A stretch of DNA of 29,778 nucleotides from assembly GCA_900546785.1 (NCBI GenBank), contig URED01000031.1:1-29778 (forward strand), written 5' to 3'. The notes under the pieces are model-generated. The model was not told where the DNA came from. It saw nothing but the letters and a program-made list of their open reading frames with translations, and ran no database searches. Numbering within the stretch: the first letter of the stretch is position 1; the number at the start of each line of letters is the position of its first letter. This DNA is from an uncultured Oscillospiraceae bacterium (lineage in GTDB: Bacteria; Bacillota; Clostridia; Oscillospirales; Acutalibacteraceae). A program made the position numbers and the translations under genes. Below, one piece after another: positions 21,868-29,778 of this stretch.

Positions 21868-22752
21868 ATGACACAGCTGGAATTTGAAAATATTCTTAAT
21901 AATGATATTTCTATTATTGAAAACAGACTCATTCAGCTTTTGCCGCGCTGCGCAAACGGGCAGGATGAGGTCGTAGAGGCTATGAGGTACAGCATTTCCA
22001 ACGGCGGCAAGCGGTTAAGGCCGGTGCTGTGTCTGGAATTTGCAAAGGCATGCGGCGCAGACAGGTATGACGCGCTTGATTTTGCTTGTGCCGTAGAATT
22101 TGTGCATACCTACAGCCTGATACATGATGATCTGCCCTGCATGGATAATGACGATATGCGCAGAGGCAAGCCGAGCTGTCACAAGCAGTTCGGTGAAGCT
22201 GTTGCGCTGCTTGCGGGTGACGCGCTTTTAACGCAGGCTTTTCAGATCCTCTCAGGCTCATCGCTCGACGATTCCAAGATCGCCTCCGCCTGTGCGCTGC
22301 TTGCGCAAAATTCTGGCGTCAGCGGCATGGTCGGCGGTCAGGTGATCGATCTGAAATATGAAAGCCAAACGCCCGATATGAAACAAATATTAGCTGTGCA
22401 CCGCCTAAAGACAGGCGCGCTTATCGCGGCGGCATGTCTTCTCGGTTGCATTGCCGCTGGCGCAGATGAAAATAAGATAGCGGCGGCATCTGCTTATGCC
22501 TATAACCTGGGTGTGGCTTTTCAGATCAAAGATGATATTTTGGATGTTACAGCAAGCACGGATGAGCTTGGAAAGCCGGCAGGTTCCGACGCGCAAAACA
22601 ATAAAACTACCTACGTTACGCTGCGCGGCGTTGAAAACGCGCAAAATGATGTGGAAAAATTAACGGAATCAGCCGTTGCCAGGCTTGATGAGTTTGAAAA
22701 CACCGAATTTCTTAAAACGCTTTCCTATTATCTTGTAAACAGAAACAACTGA
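21868..22752 (+). CDS. ispA: Farnesyl/geranyl diphosphate synthase
   Basis: A 294-residue trans-isoprenyl diphosphate synthase that condenses IPP with DMAPP and GPP for undecaprenyl-phosphate and quinone precursors. The first Asp-rich motif DDLPCMD lies at 87-93 in HDDLPCMDNDDMRRG, and the second is FQIKDDILD near 218-226. GGKRLRP (46-52) binds diphosphate. The residues before the first motif (HTYSLIHDD) fit a short-chain, farnesyl-type enzyme. It sits between xseB and dxs, the common arrangement linking both ends of isoprenoid synthesis. Confidence 0.93.
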   Translation: MTQLEFENILNNDISIIENRLIQLLPRCANGQDEVVEAMRYSISNGGKRLRPVLCLEFAKACGADRYDALDFACAVEFVHTYSLIHDDLPCMDNDDMRRGKPSCHKQFGEAVALLAGDALLTQAFQILSGSSLDDSKIASACALLAQNSGVSGMVGGQVIDLKYESQTPDMKQILAVHRLKTGALIAAACLLGCIAAGADENKIAAASAYAYNLGVAFQIKDDILDVTASTDELGKPAGSDAQNNKTTYVTLRGVENAQNDVEKLTESAVARLDEFENTEFLKTLSYYLVNRNN

Positions 22753-22762
22753 TTAACCAAAG

Positions 22763-22791
22763 TTGAATTTTTGCATGTTTGATGTTATTAT
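22763..22791 (+). promoter_or_regulatory. Sigma-A promoter of dxs
   Basis: TTGAAT, a 17-bp spacer ending TGT, and TATTAT lie in the 61-base gap between ispA and dxs. This gives a second promoter inside the cluster for dxs, tlyA, nadK, argR, recN and tyrS. Confidence 0.6.
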
Positions 22792-22813
22792 TTCTGTGAA
22801 AAGAGTTGATTAA

Positions 22814-24670
22814 GTGTCTGTATTAGATAAAGTAAATTCTCCGAGAGATCTAAAACAGCTTACAGATGATGAATTGAACCAGCTTTGTGCCGAAATACGC
22901 AGGATGATGATAGATACCGTTTCCAAAACCGGCGGGCACCTTGCTTCTAATCTCGGCGTAGTGGAGCTTACGGTCGCTCTTCATAAGGTATTCAACAGCC
23001 CTGTTGATCAGATCGTCTTCGACGTCGGTCACCAATGCTATACACATAAGATATTAACAGGCCGCAAGGATCGGTTCGGCACTTTGAGAACGGAGAACGG
23101 TATCAGCGGCTTTACACGCCCGAATGAGAGCGAACACGATATTTTTTCCAGCGGTCATTCCAGCGTTTCGGTCAGCGAGGCGATCGGGCTGGCAAAGGCA
23201 AAGCAGATCAAAAATGAAAAAGGAAAAGTAGTTGCCGTTATCGGTGACGGCGCTCTAACGGGCGGACTTGCTTATGAGGCGCTTAATAACTGCGCCAGCG
23301 ATAACCACAGTAACCTGATCGTTATTTTAAACGATAATAAAATGTCCATAAGCCAAAATGTGGGCAGTATGGCAAAGCATCTTACACAGGTAAGAATCTC
23401 AAAAAAATATTCCACCTTTAAATCCGGCGTTACAAAAGCCTTGTGCCGCCTGCCTCGGATAGGCAAGCAGATCAACCGTTTTTTAACCGCATTTAACGGA
23501 TATTTAAGAAAAAAGATCTATCATAAAGCCACCTTTTTTGAGGACCTCGGATTCAGATACTACGGCCCTATAGACGGTCATGATATTGACGCGCTTGTTG
23601 CCGTGCTTGAAACGGCAAAAGCACATAATCATTCGGTCTTGGTACATGTAAATACCATTAAAGGAAAAGGGTATAACCCGGCAGAAAAAAATCCTACCCA
23701 GTTTCACGGCGTGGGGCAGTTTGATATAGAAACGGGCGAGCCTAAAGCAAGCGGTGAAACATTTTCATCCGCTTTCGGCAAGGTGGTGTGCGATCTTGCT
23801 GCCAAGGATTCAAGAATTTGCTGCATTACCGCTGCTATGACGCAGGGTACCGGCCTTGCGGATTTTGCAAAAAAATATCCGAAACGGTTTTTTGACGTCG
23901 GTATTGCAGAGCAGCATGCCGTAACGTTTGCAAGCGGCCTTGCAAAAAACGGCATGATACCTGTGTTTGCAGTTTATTCAACGTTTTTGCAGCGTTCCTA
24001 TGATCAGCTTATCCATGATGTTGCTATGCAGGATCTAAAGATTATTTTCGGAATAGACCGAGCCGGCTTTGTCGGCGAGGACGGCGAATCCCATCAGGGC
24101 GTTTTTGACACGTCTTATTTAAACAGCGTGCCGGGTCTTACTGTATATGCGCCGTCTGATTATGAGGAACTTGCGCTGATGTTTGTTAAGGGAATTTACC
24201 GGGACAGCGGCGCTGTTGCCGTAAGATATCCGCGCGGAAAAGCCGGCGTTATGCCGGAGAATTACGAATACAACAAACAGGACGCAGTCGTTTTCGGCGA
24301 TATTGCCGCCGAAAACTGTATCGTTACATACGGCAGAGAATTCAGCGAATGCTATCGTGCGTTTGAACAGCTGGACAATACTTTTATATTAAAGCTGAAT
24401 AAGATCAAGCCGATAACGCCTGAAACTGCGTTACTTGTAAAAAATGCGAAAAATGTTTTCTTCTTTGAAGAAGCTGTCAAAACAGGCGGTATCGGCGAAA
24501 GCTTTGCCGCTCTCCTTGAAGAAAACAGCATACATGTCCATTACAGCCATACGGCTATTGATGATGAATTTGTAAAACAGGCGTCGGTCGCATCTCAGCT
24601 CCGGAAATATAAGCTTGATACGAACGGCGTTTTGGAAGTGATAAAACGTGAACAGGAAAACAAGGCTTGA
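22814..24670 (+). CDS. dxs: 1-deoxy-D-xylulose-5-phosphate synthase
   Basis: A 618-residue thiamine-diphosphate enzyme that joins pyruvate and glyceraldehyde 3-phosphate in the first step of the MEP isoprenoid pathway. It has VFDVGHQCYTHKILTGR, SSGHSSVSVSEAIGLAKA, the ThDP motif GDGALTGGLAYEALNN, and in the second domain DVGIAEQHAVTFASGLA and DRAGFVGEDGESHQGVFD. Length is normal. The start is a GTG with a poor ribosome binding site (AAGAG). The end overlaps tlyA by 23 bases. Confidence 0.95.
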   Translation: MSVLDKVNSPRDLKQLTDDELNQLCAEIRRMMIDTVSKTGGHLASNLGVVELTVALHKVFNSPVDQIVFDVGHQCYTHKILTGRKDRFGTLRTENGISGFTRPNESEHDIFSSGHSSVSVSEAIGLAKAKQIKNEKGKVVAVIGDGALTGGLAYEALNNCASDNHSNLIVILNDNKMSISQNVGSMAKHLTQVRISKKYSTFKSGVTKALCRLPRIGKQINRFLTAFNGYLRKKIYHKATFFEDLGFRYYGPIDGHDIDALVAVLETAKAHNHSVLVHVNTIKGKGYNPAEKNPTQFHGVGQFDIETGEPKASGETFSSAFGKVVCDLAAKDSRICCITAAMTQGTGLADFAKKYPKRFFDVGIAEQHAVTFASGLAKNGMIPVFAVYSTFLQRSYDQLIHDVAMQDLKIIFGIDRAGFVGEDGESHQGVFDTSYLNSVPGLTVYAPSDYEELALMFVKGIYRDSGAVAVRYPRGKAGVMPENYEYNKQDAVVFGDIAAENCIVTYGREFSECYRAFEQLDNTFILKLNKIKPITPETALLVKNAKNVFFFEEAVKTGGIGESFAALLEENSIHVHYSHTAIDDEFVKQASVASQLRKYKLDTNGVLEVIKREQENKA

Positions 24671-25454
24671 TATTGCCGTTTTTGAACAAGGCTATGCCCC
24701 AAGCAGAGAAAAGGCAAAAGCCATAATCATGGCGGGGCAGGTCTATGTCAATAACCAAAAGCAGGACAAGCCCGGATTTGAAATTAAAGACAGCGATCAT
24801 CTCGAAGTGCGCGGCAATACTTTGAAATATGTGAGCCGCGGCGGCCTCAAGCTTGAAAAGGCAATGCAGGTGTTTCCTGTCAATCTATCCGGAAAAATAT
24901 GCATGGATGTCGGCGCGTCAACCGGCGGTTTTACGGATTGCATGCTCATGAACGGCGCTTCTAAGGTTTATTCAATAGACGTCGGCTACGGTCAGCTTGC
25001 TTGGAAGCTTCGCTGTGATGAAAGGGTTGTAAACCTTGAACGCACGAATTTCAGATATGTTGACGAAAAGCTGATATCGGATAAGATTGATTTTGCAAGC
25101 GTTGATGTTTCTTTTATTTCCTTAAAATTGATTTTTCCCAATCTGCATAAATTGCTTAAGCCCGATTCTCTTGCTGTCTGCCTTATAAAGCCGCAGTTTG
25201 AAGCGGGCAGAGATAAAGTAGGCAAAAAAGGCGTTGTGCGTGATCCCGCAGTACATATAGAAGTGATTGAAAATGTTATAAATTATGCCTTGCAGGCGGG
25301 CTTTTCGGTACTTGGGCTGGATTTTTCTCCTGTCAAAGGCCCGGAGGGGAATATTGAGTATCTTATGCTGATATCTCCGAATGACGACCCTGCCGTTTCA
25401 GAAGGCGTTAACGCCGCTTTTGTTGTTGATAAGTCACATAAGGAGCTGCAATGA
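24648..25454 (+). CDS. tlyA: TlyA-family rRNA 2'-O-methyltransferase
   Basis: A 268-residue protein with an N-terminal S4 RNA-binding domain (RLDIAVFEQGYAPSREKAKAIIMAGQVYVN) and a Rossmann methyltransferase domain (DVGASTGGFTDCMLMNGASKVYSIDVGYGQL, then DVSFISLKLIFP and LIKPQFEAGR). TlyA methylates 16S and/or 23S rRNA riboses and in mycobacteria sets capreomycin sensitivity; 'haemolysin' labels come from an early observation. The start is a GTG inside dxs with GGAAGTGA upstream. It ends in ATGA with nadK. Confidence 0.92.
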   Translation: MNRKTRLDIAVFEQGYAPSREKAKAIIMAGQVYVNNQKQDKPGFEIKDSDHLEVRGNTLKYVSRGGLKLEKAMQVFPVNLSGKICMDVGASTGGFTDCMLMNGASKVYSIDVGYGQLAWKLRCDERVVNLERTNFRYVDEKLISDKIDFASVDVSFISLKLIFPNLHKLLKPDSLAVCLIKPQFEAGRDKVGKKGVVRDPAVHIEVIENVINYALQAGFSVLGLDFSPVKGPEGNIEYLMLISPNDDPAVSEGVNAAFVVDKSHKELQ

Positions 25455-26314
25455 TATTTTCCGTTTTTGCGAATCTTGAAAAAAGTGAAATACGTGCTCT
25501 TGCAAATGAGGTCATTGACGTTATTGCATCAGAACAAAACAAAATCGTGTTTAATGAAATCTATGAAAATTTGTTCGGTAGCGATAATGTAAGTTATATG
25601 CCGGAATCGGATATGTATAAGGTCTGCGATATTGCTGTTGTCCTCGGCGGTGACGGCAGTACGATGAAGGTTGCAAAGAATGCGGCAATAAATGATAAAC
25701 CGGCGCTTGGCATCAACGGCGGAAGACTTGGCTTTTTAAGTGCCGTTGAGCGCAACGAATTATCCCTTTTACATGCTGTGCTTGACGGCAAATACACGGT
25801 TGACGAGCGCATTATGCTTAAAGCGGATGTTATTAAAAACGGGGAAGTGATCAGCCATAATCACTGCCTTAATGACGCCGTTATTTCCAGAGGAAATTTT
25901 GCCCGGCTTATTGATTTTTACGTAAAATCGGAAAATACAGACCTTCTAAGCGTTCGGGCAGACGGCGTTATTATTTCAACGCCCACCGGTTCAACGGCAT
26001 ATTCTCTTGCCGCAGGCGGGCCTGTGCTCAGCCCCGATCTGAACTGCTTTGTAATCACCTCTATCTGCCCGCATTCGCTTGTAGACAGAAGTATCGTTGT
26101 AAATTCAAAATACAGCCTTAATGTTACGGCGGACAGCGATGTTTCAAATAACGCTGTTCTCACCTGTGACGGAGAGAAGCCGGTAGCGGTCGAGCGTGAC
26201 AGCGTGGTTTCCGTATCGCTCTCAAATTATAAGGCTAAGCTTATAAAAGTCAAACCCGATAATTTTTATCAGATCGTTAAAAAGAAAATTATTGAGAGAG
26301 GCTCGCTGACATGA
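25451..26314 (+). CDS. nadK: NAD kinase
   Basis: A 287-residue cytoplasmic enzyme that phosphorylates NAD to NADP using ATP or polyphosphate. The GGDGS motif lies at 66-70 (VVLGGDGSTMKVA), followed by GINGGRLGFLS, LNDAVISRG, and SVRADGVIISTPTGSTAYSLAAGGPVLSP, all family hallmarks. It overlaps tlyA and argR by ATGA at each end, so the three are translationally coupled. Confidence 0.95.
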   Translation: MIFSVFANLEKSEIRALANEVIDVIASEQNKIVFNEIYENLFGSDNVSYMPESDMYKVCDIAVVLGGDGSTMKVAKNAAINDKPALGINGGRLGFLSAVERNELSLLHAVLDGKYTVDERIMLKADVIKNGEVISHNHCLNDAVISRGNFARLIDFYVKSENTDLLSVRADGVIISTPTGSTAYSLAAGGPVLSPDLNCFVITSICPHSLVDRSIVVNSKYSLNVTADSDVSNNAVLTCDGEKPVAVERDSVVSVSLSNYKAKLIKVKPDNFYQIVKKKIIERGSLT

Positions 26315-26775
26315 AGAAAAAAAGACTTGCAAAAATTATAGAACTTATAAAAAATCTTAAAATAGAAACGCAGGAGGAGCTGCAGGCGTATCTGAAAGAG
26401 AGCGGTTTTGATGTTACGCAGGCTACGATATCAAGGGATATTAAGGAGCTTAGGCTGGTCAAGGAGCTTTCTGATGAGGGCAGATATGTTTATTCCTTAG
26501 GGGTTCGGGATACTCGCCCCGGCACGGATCTTGGTAAAAACGGCATCATAAACGATTCCGTTTTAAGCATTGATTATGCTGTAAATACCGTATGTATAAA
26601 ATGCCGTGCAGGTACAGCCGGAGCTGTCTGCGCTGCCATTGATTCGGCAAGCTGGTCCGGTGTGCTCGGTACCATAGCCGGCGATGATACGATTTTTGTG
26701 CTTTGCAGAAATGAAAAATCCGCACGTGTTTTCACTTCTGATTTGGAGAAGGTCATAAATGCTAAAAACGCTTGA
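26311..26775 (+). CDS. argR: Arginine repressor ArgR/AhrC
   Basis: A 154-residue regulator. The N-terminal winged helix reads TQEELQAYLKESGFDVTQATISRDIKELRL, and the C-terminal hexamerisation and arginine-binding domain reads GTAGAVCAAIDSASWSGVLGTIAGDDTIFVLCRN. ArgR represses arginine synthesis and activates catabolism when arginine is bound. No arg genes lie in the window; the argR-recN pair is a conserved Firmicutes neighbourhood. It overlaps recN by 17 bases. No obvious ARG box was sought beyond inspection, and none was noticed. Confidence 0.94.
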   Translation: MKKKRLAKIIELIKNLKIETQEELQAYLKESGFDVTQATISRDIKELRLVKELSDEGRYVYSLGVRDTRPGTDLGKNGIINDSVLSIDYAVNTVCIKCRAGTAGAVCAAIDSASWSGVLGTIAGDDTIFVLCRNEKSARVFTSDLEKVINAKNA

Positions 26776-28435
26776 TATTGAAAATATTGCCGTAATTGAA
26801 AAAGCGCAGATAGAGTTTAGGCCGGGTTTTAATGTCTTAACCGGTGAAACGGGCGCCGGTAAATCCATAGTTGTTGACTCCATAAACGCAATTCTCGGAG
26901 AACGAACGTCCAGAGAACTTGTCAGAACGGGTGCGGATTTTGCCTTTGTGTCCGCGCTTTTTACCGATATCAATACCTCGGTTAAAGATAAACTTTCAGA
27001 ACTCGGCTACGGTGCGGAGGATGACGGTTCGTTGCTTCTGACGCGCAGAATCGGATGCGACGGAAAATCACTTTGCAAGATAAACGGGCGCGCGGCAACC
27101 GTTTCTGTTTTAAAAGAAATCGGCGGTACGCTTGTGAATATTCACGGCCAGCACGACAGTCAATCGCTTTTGAACCCGGATCATCACTGTAAATTCATTG
27201 ATATGCTTTCCGGCGGTAACGCGCTGATAAACCGGTATAAAGCAGCTTTTTCTGATTTTATGCGTATCAGGCGCCGATTAAAGCAGCTAACGGCAGATGC
27301 TGAACGGAATGACGTGGACGCGGAATATTTGGATTTTCAGATCGCGGAGCTTGAAAATGCCGCGATCGAGGAGGGCGAAACCGAAAAACTTCTTTCAAGA
27401 AAGAAGATGCTGGATAATGCTGATTCGGCGCTGGAGGCTTACCATCAGCTCTTATCCGTTCTGAACGGCAGTGACGATTTGGCAGGCGCGCTGCTCTCTC
27501 TGTCTACTTCTGCAAAGGCAATTGAAAAATATGCTGCATTATCTGAAGATACTGCTTCGGCATATTCGCTGCTTCAGAATGTGGAAGATGAGCTTGAAAC
27601 GGTAAAAGGCCTTATAGAGAATGCAATATCTTCTCTGGATTACGACCCGCAGGAAAAAGATAAGATCGAGGAACGGCTCGATCTGCTGTTCCGGCTCGGC
27701 AAGAAATACGGCTCTACCGAAAGTGAAATGCTTGCGGCGCTCAGATCTGCAAAAGAGAAAAGAAATTCAATCAAGACCGATGAGCTTGAACTGGAAAAAC
27801 TGACTGCGGATTATGATGCCGCTCTGGAAAAGGTTGAAGCGCTTGCACAGGAGCTTTCTGTTTTCAGAAAGAAAACTGCCGCAAAGTTTGAAAACGACGT
27901 TAAAGCGCAGCTGGAATTTCTGGATATGCCGAAGATTAGATTTATCGTGAATTTTGAGCAGGGCATTCTTTCTTCTTCCGGAACGGATAAGGTTGAATTT
28001 TTGATCTCAACCAATCCCGGTGAGCCGCCGAAACCGCTTGCAAAAATAGCTTCCGGCGGTGAGCTTTCCAGAATCATGCTTGCAATAAAAAATATAATAG
28101 CATATAATGATACGGTCGATACTTTGATATTTGATGAGATTGATACCGGCGTTTCCGGCAGAGCCAGCGGCAAGATCGGGCTAAAGCTTAAGGAAGTATC
28201 TAAAAATACGCAGGTAATCACCGTTACGCATTCCGCGCAGATCGCGTCTTTTGCAGATGAGCATTTTCTGATTGAAAAACAATTTGAAAACGGCAGAACT
28301 TATACCAGAGTAACACCTCTCGGCAGAGAGGAAAGAAAATATGAGCTTGCGAGGATCATGGGCGGACTTCAGGTAACACAGGCGCTTCTTGACGGCGCCG
28401 AGGAAATGTTGAATAAAGCACAGGAGGATATATGA
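26759..28435 (+). CDS. recN: DNA repair protein RecN
   Basis: A 558-residue SMC-like ATPase acting early in double-strand-break repair. Walker A GETGAGKS lies at 29-36. Two long coiled-coil stretches occupy about 150-370. The C-terminal head has the ABC signature ASGGELSRIMLAIK, Walker B TLIFDEIDTGVSGRA and the VTHSAQIASFADEHF segment. GGAGAAGG inside argR supports the start. The stop abuts the tyrS ATG with no gap. Confidence 0.95.
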   Translation: MLKTLDIENIAVIEKAQIEFRPGFNVLTGETGAGKSIVVDSINAILGERTSRELVRTGADFAFVSALFTDINTSVKDKLSELGYGAEDDGSLLLTRRIGCDGKSLCKINGRAATVSVLKEIGGTLVNIHGQHDSQSLLNPDHHCKFIDMLSGGNALINRYKAAFSDFMRIRRRLKQLTADAERNDVDAEYLDFQIAELENAAIEEGETEKLLSRKKMLDNADSALEAYHQLLSVLNGSDDLAGALLSLSTSAKAIEKYAALSEDTASAYSLLQNVEDELETVKGLIENAISSLDYDPQEKDKIEERLDLLFRLGKKYGSTESEMLAALRSAKEKRNSIKTDELELEKLTADYDAALEKVEALAQELSVFRKKTAAKFENDVKAQLEFLDMPKIRFIVNFEQGILSSSGTDKVEFLISTNPGEPPKPLAKIASGGELSRIMLAIKNIIAYNDTVDTLIFDEIDTGVSGRASGKIGLKLKEVSKNTQVITVTHSAQIASFADEHFLIEKQFENGRTYTRVTPLGREERKYELARIMGGLQVTQALLDGAEEMLNKAQEDI

Positions 28436-29659
28436 ATGGGAATTTATGAGGAACTGCGCGAACGCGGACTGATTGCGCAGGTAACGAACGAGGAAGAGAT
28501 ACGTGAAATGGTAAACAGCGGAAAAGCCGTGTTTTACATTGGATTTGACTGTACGGCAGACAGCCTTACTGCCGGCCATTTTATGGCGCTCACCCTTATG
28601 AAACGGCTGCAGATGGCTGGAAATAAGCCGATTGCCCTTATCGGCGGCGGCACCACCATGATCGGCGATCCCTCGGGCAGAACCGATATGCGTAAGATGC
28701 TTACCCGTGAGGATATAGACCATAATGCGGCGTGCTTTAAACGCCAGATGGAGCGTTTTATAGATTTTTCAGACGGTAAGGCGCAAATGATCAATAATGC
28801 GGATTGGCTTCTTAAGCTCAATTATATTGAGCTCCTGCGTGAAGTTGGCGCATGTTTTTCCGTCAATAATATGCTTCGAGCAGAATGCTATAAGCAGAGA
28901 ATGGAAAAGGGCCTTTCTTTCCTTGAATTTAACTACATGATCATGCAGTCCTATGATTTTTATTATCTTTTCAAAAATTATGATTGCAATATGCAGTTCG
29001 GCGGCGATGACCAGTGGAGCAATATGCTCGGCGGAACAGAGTTAATTAGAAGAAAGCTCGGAAAAGACGCTCATGCCATGACCATCACGCTTTTGACGGA
29101 TTCGCAGGGCAATAAAATGGGAAAGACCGCGGGTAATGCCGTTTGGCTTGACCCAAATAAAACTTCTCCCTATGATTTCTATCAGTATTGGCGCAATGTT
29201 GCAGATGATGATGTTCTTAAATGTATAAGAATGCTCACCTTCCTGCCGCTTGAAGAGATCGATAAAATGGATTCGTGGCAGGGCAGTCAGCTGAACACCG
29301 CCAAGGAGATACTTGCCTTTGAGCTTACCAAGATGGTTCACGGTGAGGAGGAAGCCGTTAAGGCGCAAACAGCTGCGCGCGCCCTTTTTGCCGGCGGAGC
29401 AGATAATTCCAATATGCCGTCAACCACTGTTGAAGACAGTGATTTTGATGAAAACGGTAAGATATCTGTACTTGATCTTATGATAAAAGGCGAAATGATC
29501 AAATCAAAGGGCGAGGGCAGAAGGCTCGTTCAACAGGGCGGTATTACCGTCAATGATGAAAAAGCGGTTGACGCTTATATGTCTGTTTCTAAAGATGAAT
29601 TGCAGGAAGGCGTTATCATCAGAAAAGGCAAAAAAGTATATCGTAAATTTACACTGTAA
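28436..29659 (+). CDS. tyrS: Tyrosyl-tRNA synthetase
   Basis: A 407-residue class I synthetase that charges tRNA-Tyr. The HIGH-like motif is AGHF in DSLTAGHFMALTLMKRLQ, the KMSKS-like motif is KMGKT (GNKMGKTAGNAVWLD), and tyrosine-site residues appear in YIGFDCTADSL and QFGGDDQWSNMLGG. The C-terminal S4-type domain is GRRLVQQGGITVNDEK. AGGAGG sits six bases before the ATG, within the end of recN. There is no room for a T-box leader, unlike many tyrS genes of this phylum. A terminator closes the run. Confidence 0.95.
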   Translation: MGIYEELRERGLIAQVTNEEEIREMVNSGKAVFYIGFDCTADSLTAGHFMALTLMKRLQMAGNKPIALIGGGTTMIGDPSGRTDMRKMLTREDIDHNAACFKRQMERFIDFSDGKAQMINNADWLLKLNYIELLREVGACFSVNNMLRAECYKQRMEKGLSFLEFNYMIMQSYDFYYLFKNYDCNMQFGGDDQWSNMLGGTELIRRKLGKDAHAMTITLLTDSQGNKMGKTAGNAVWLDPNKTSPYDFYQYWRNVADDDVLKCIRMLTFLPLEEIDKMDSWQGSQLNTAKEILAFELTKMVHGEEEAVKAQTAARALFAGGADNSNMPSTTVEDSDFDENGKISVLDLMIKGEMIKSKGEGRRLVQQGGITVNDEKAVDAYMSVSKDELQEGVIIRKGKKVYRKFTL

Positions 29660-29660
29660 T

Positions 29661-29690
29661 AATAAAGGCGGGCTTATCCGCCTTTATTTT
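29661..29690 (+). terminator. Intrinsic terminator after tyrS
   Basis: AATAAAGGCGG pairs with CCGCCTTTATT around GCTTAT, followed by TTATAT. It begins two bases after the tyrS stop and ends the housekeeping transcript. Confidence 0.8.
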
Positions 29691-29703
29691 ATATATAAAT
29701 ATT

Positions 29704-29732
29704 TTGGCGTGAATTCGTAAATATTGTACATT
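29704..29732 (+). promoter_or_regulatory. Weak candidate promoter at the window end
   Basis: TTGGCG, a 17-bp spacer and TACATT (four of six matches each). The last 45 bases are purine-rich and contain no gene that can be judged before the window stops. Confidence 0.3.
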
Positions 29733-29778
29733 TGTCAATGATGTGAGACTGAAAAAAGAAAAAATAAAAAAGAGATGA

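Noticed and set aside
1..29778. CRISPR array, toxin-antitoxin pair or complete prophage.
   Set aside because: No regularly spaced repeats, no paired small genes of known toxin families, and no phage structural or integrase genes were seen.

Overview
The window looks like the chromosome of a spore-forming, low-to-mid GC Clostridia species, probably Oscillospirales/Ruminococcaceae and plausibly gut-associated. This rests on a complete spoIIIA sporulation operon, a sortase-type surface protein with CxxC repeats, Tn4451-family transposon genes, and the Firmicutes order asp23-nusB-xseA-xseB-ispA-dxs-tlyA-nadK-argR-recN-tyrS. The assignment is inferred from gene content only.

Positions 1-8250 are accessory. 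They start with a tandem-hairpin repeat (1-51), then a large cell-wall-anchored beta-helix protein on the minus strand. Upstream of it lies an unusual control region: a 37-codon ORF joined to it by ATGA, a small dyad, and a leader ORF overlapping a terminator whose left arm is duplicated upstream (a probable attenuator), all behind a good sigma-A-type promoter. Next comes a minus-strand cassette of mobile-element genes (DUF6809-like, a small protein, TnpV and a frameshifted small gene). A lipoprotein of the serine beta-lactamase-like family has lost its catalytic core, and a cytoplasmic GH95 alpha-L-fucosidase-like gene follows. The accessory part ends at a tRNA-Ser(UGA) gene whose 3' end is duplicated about 200 bp away, as expected of an att-like scar.

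Positions 8459-13794 hold three minus-strand genes: a membrane-anchored DUF5640-like protein, ribose-phosphate pyrophosphokinase (prs) and a GtrA-YfhO fusion. A divergent promoter region (13766-13836) separates a vegetative-type promoter for the fusion gene from a sigma-E-like promoter for spoIIIAA.

Positions 13854-18590 carry spoIIIAA to spoIIIAH, complete and tightly overlapped, encoding the forespore-mother cell channel. Positions 18670-29659 carry the dense housekeeping run: Asp23, NusB, a TsaD-like protein, exonuclease VII, isoprenoid synthesis (IspA, Dxs), TlyA, NAD kinase, ArgR, RecN and TyrRS, closed by a terminator. No CRISPR array, complete transposase, integrase or rRNA gene was seen.
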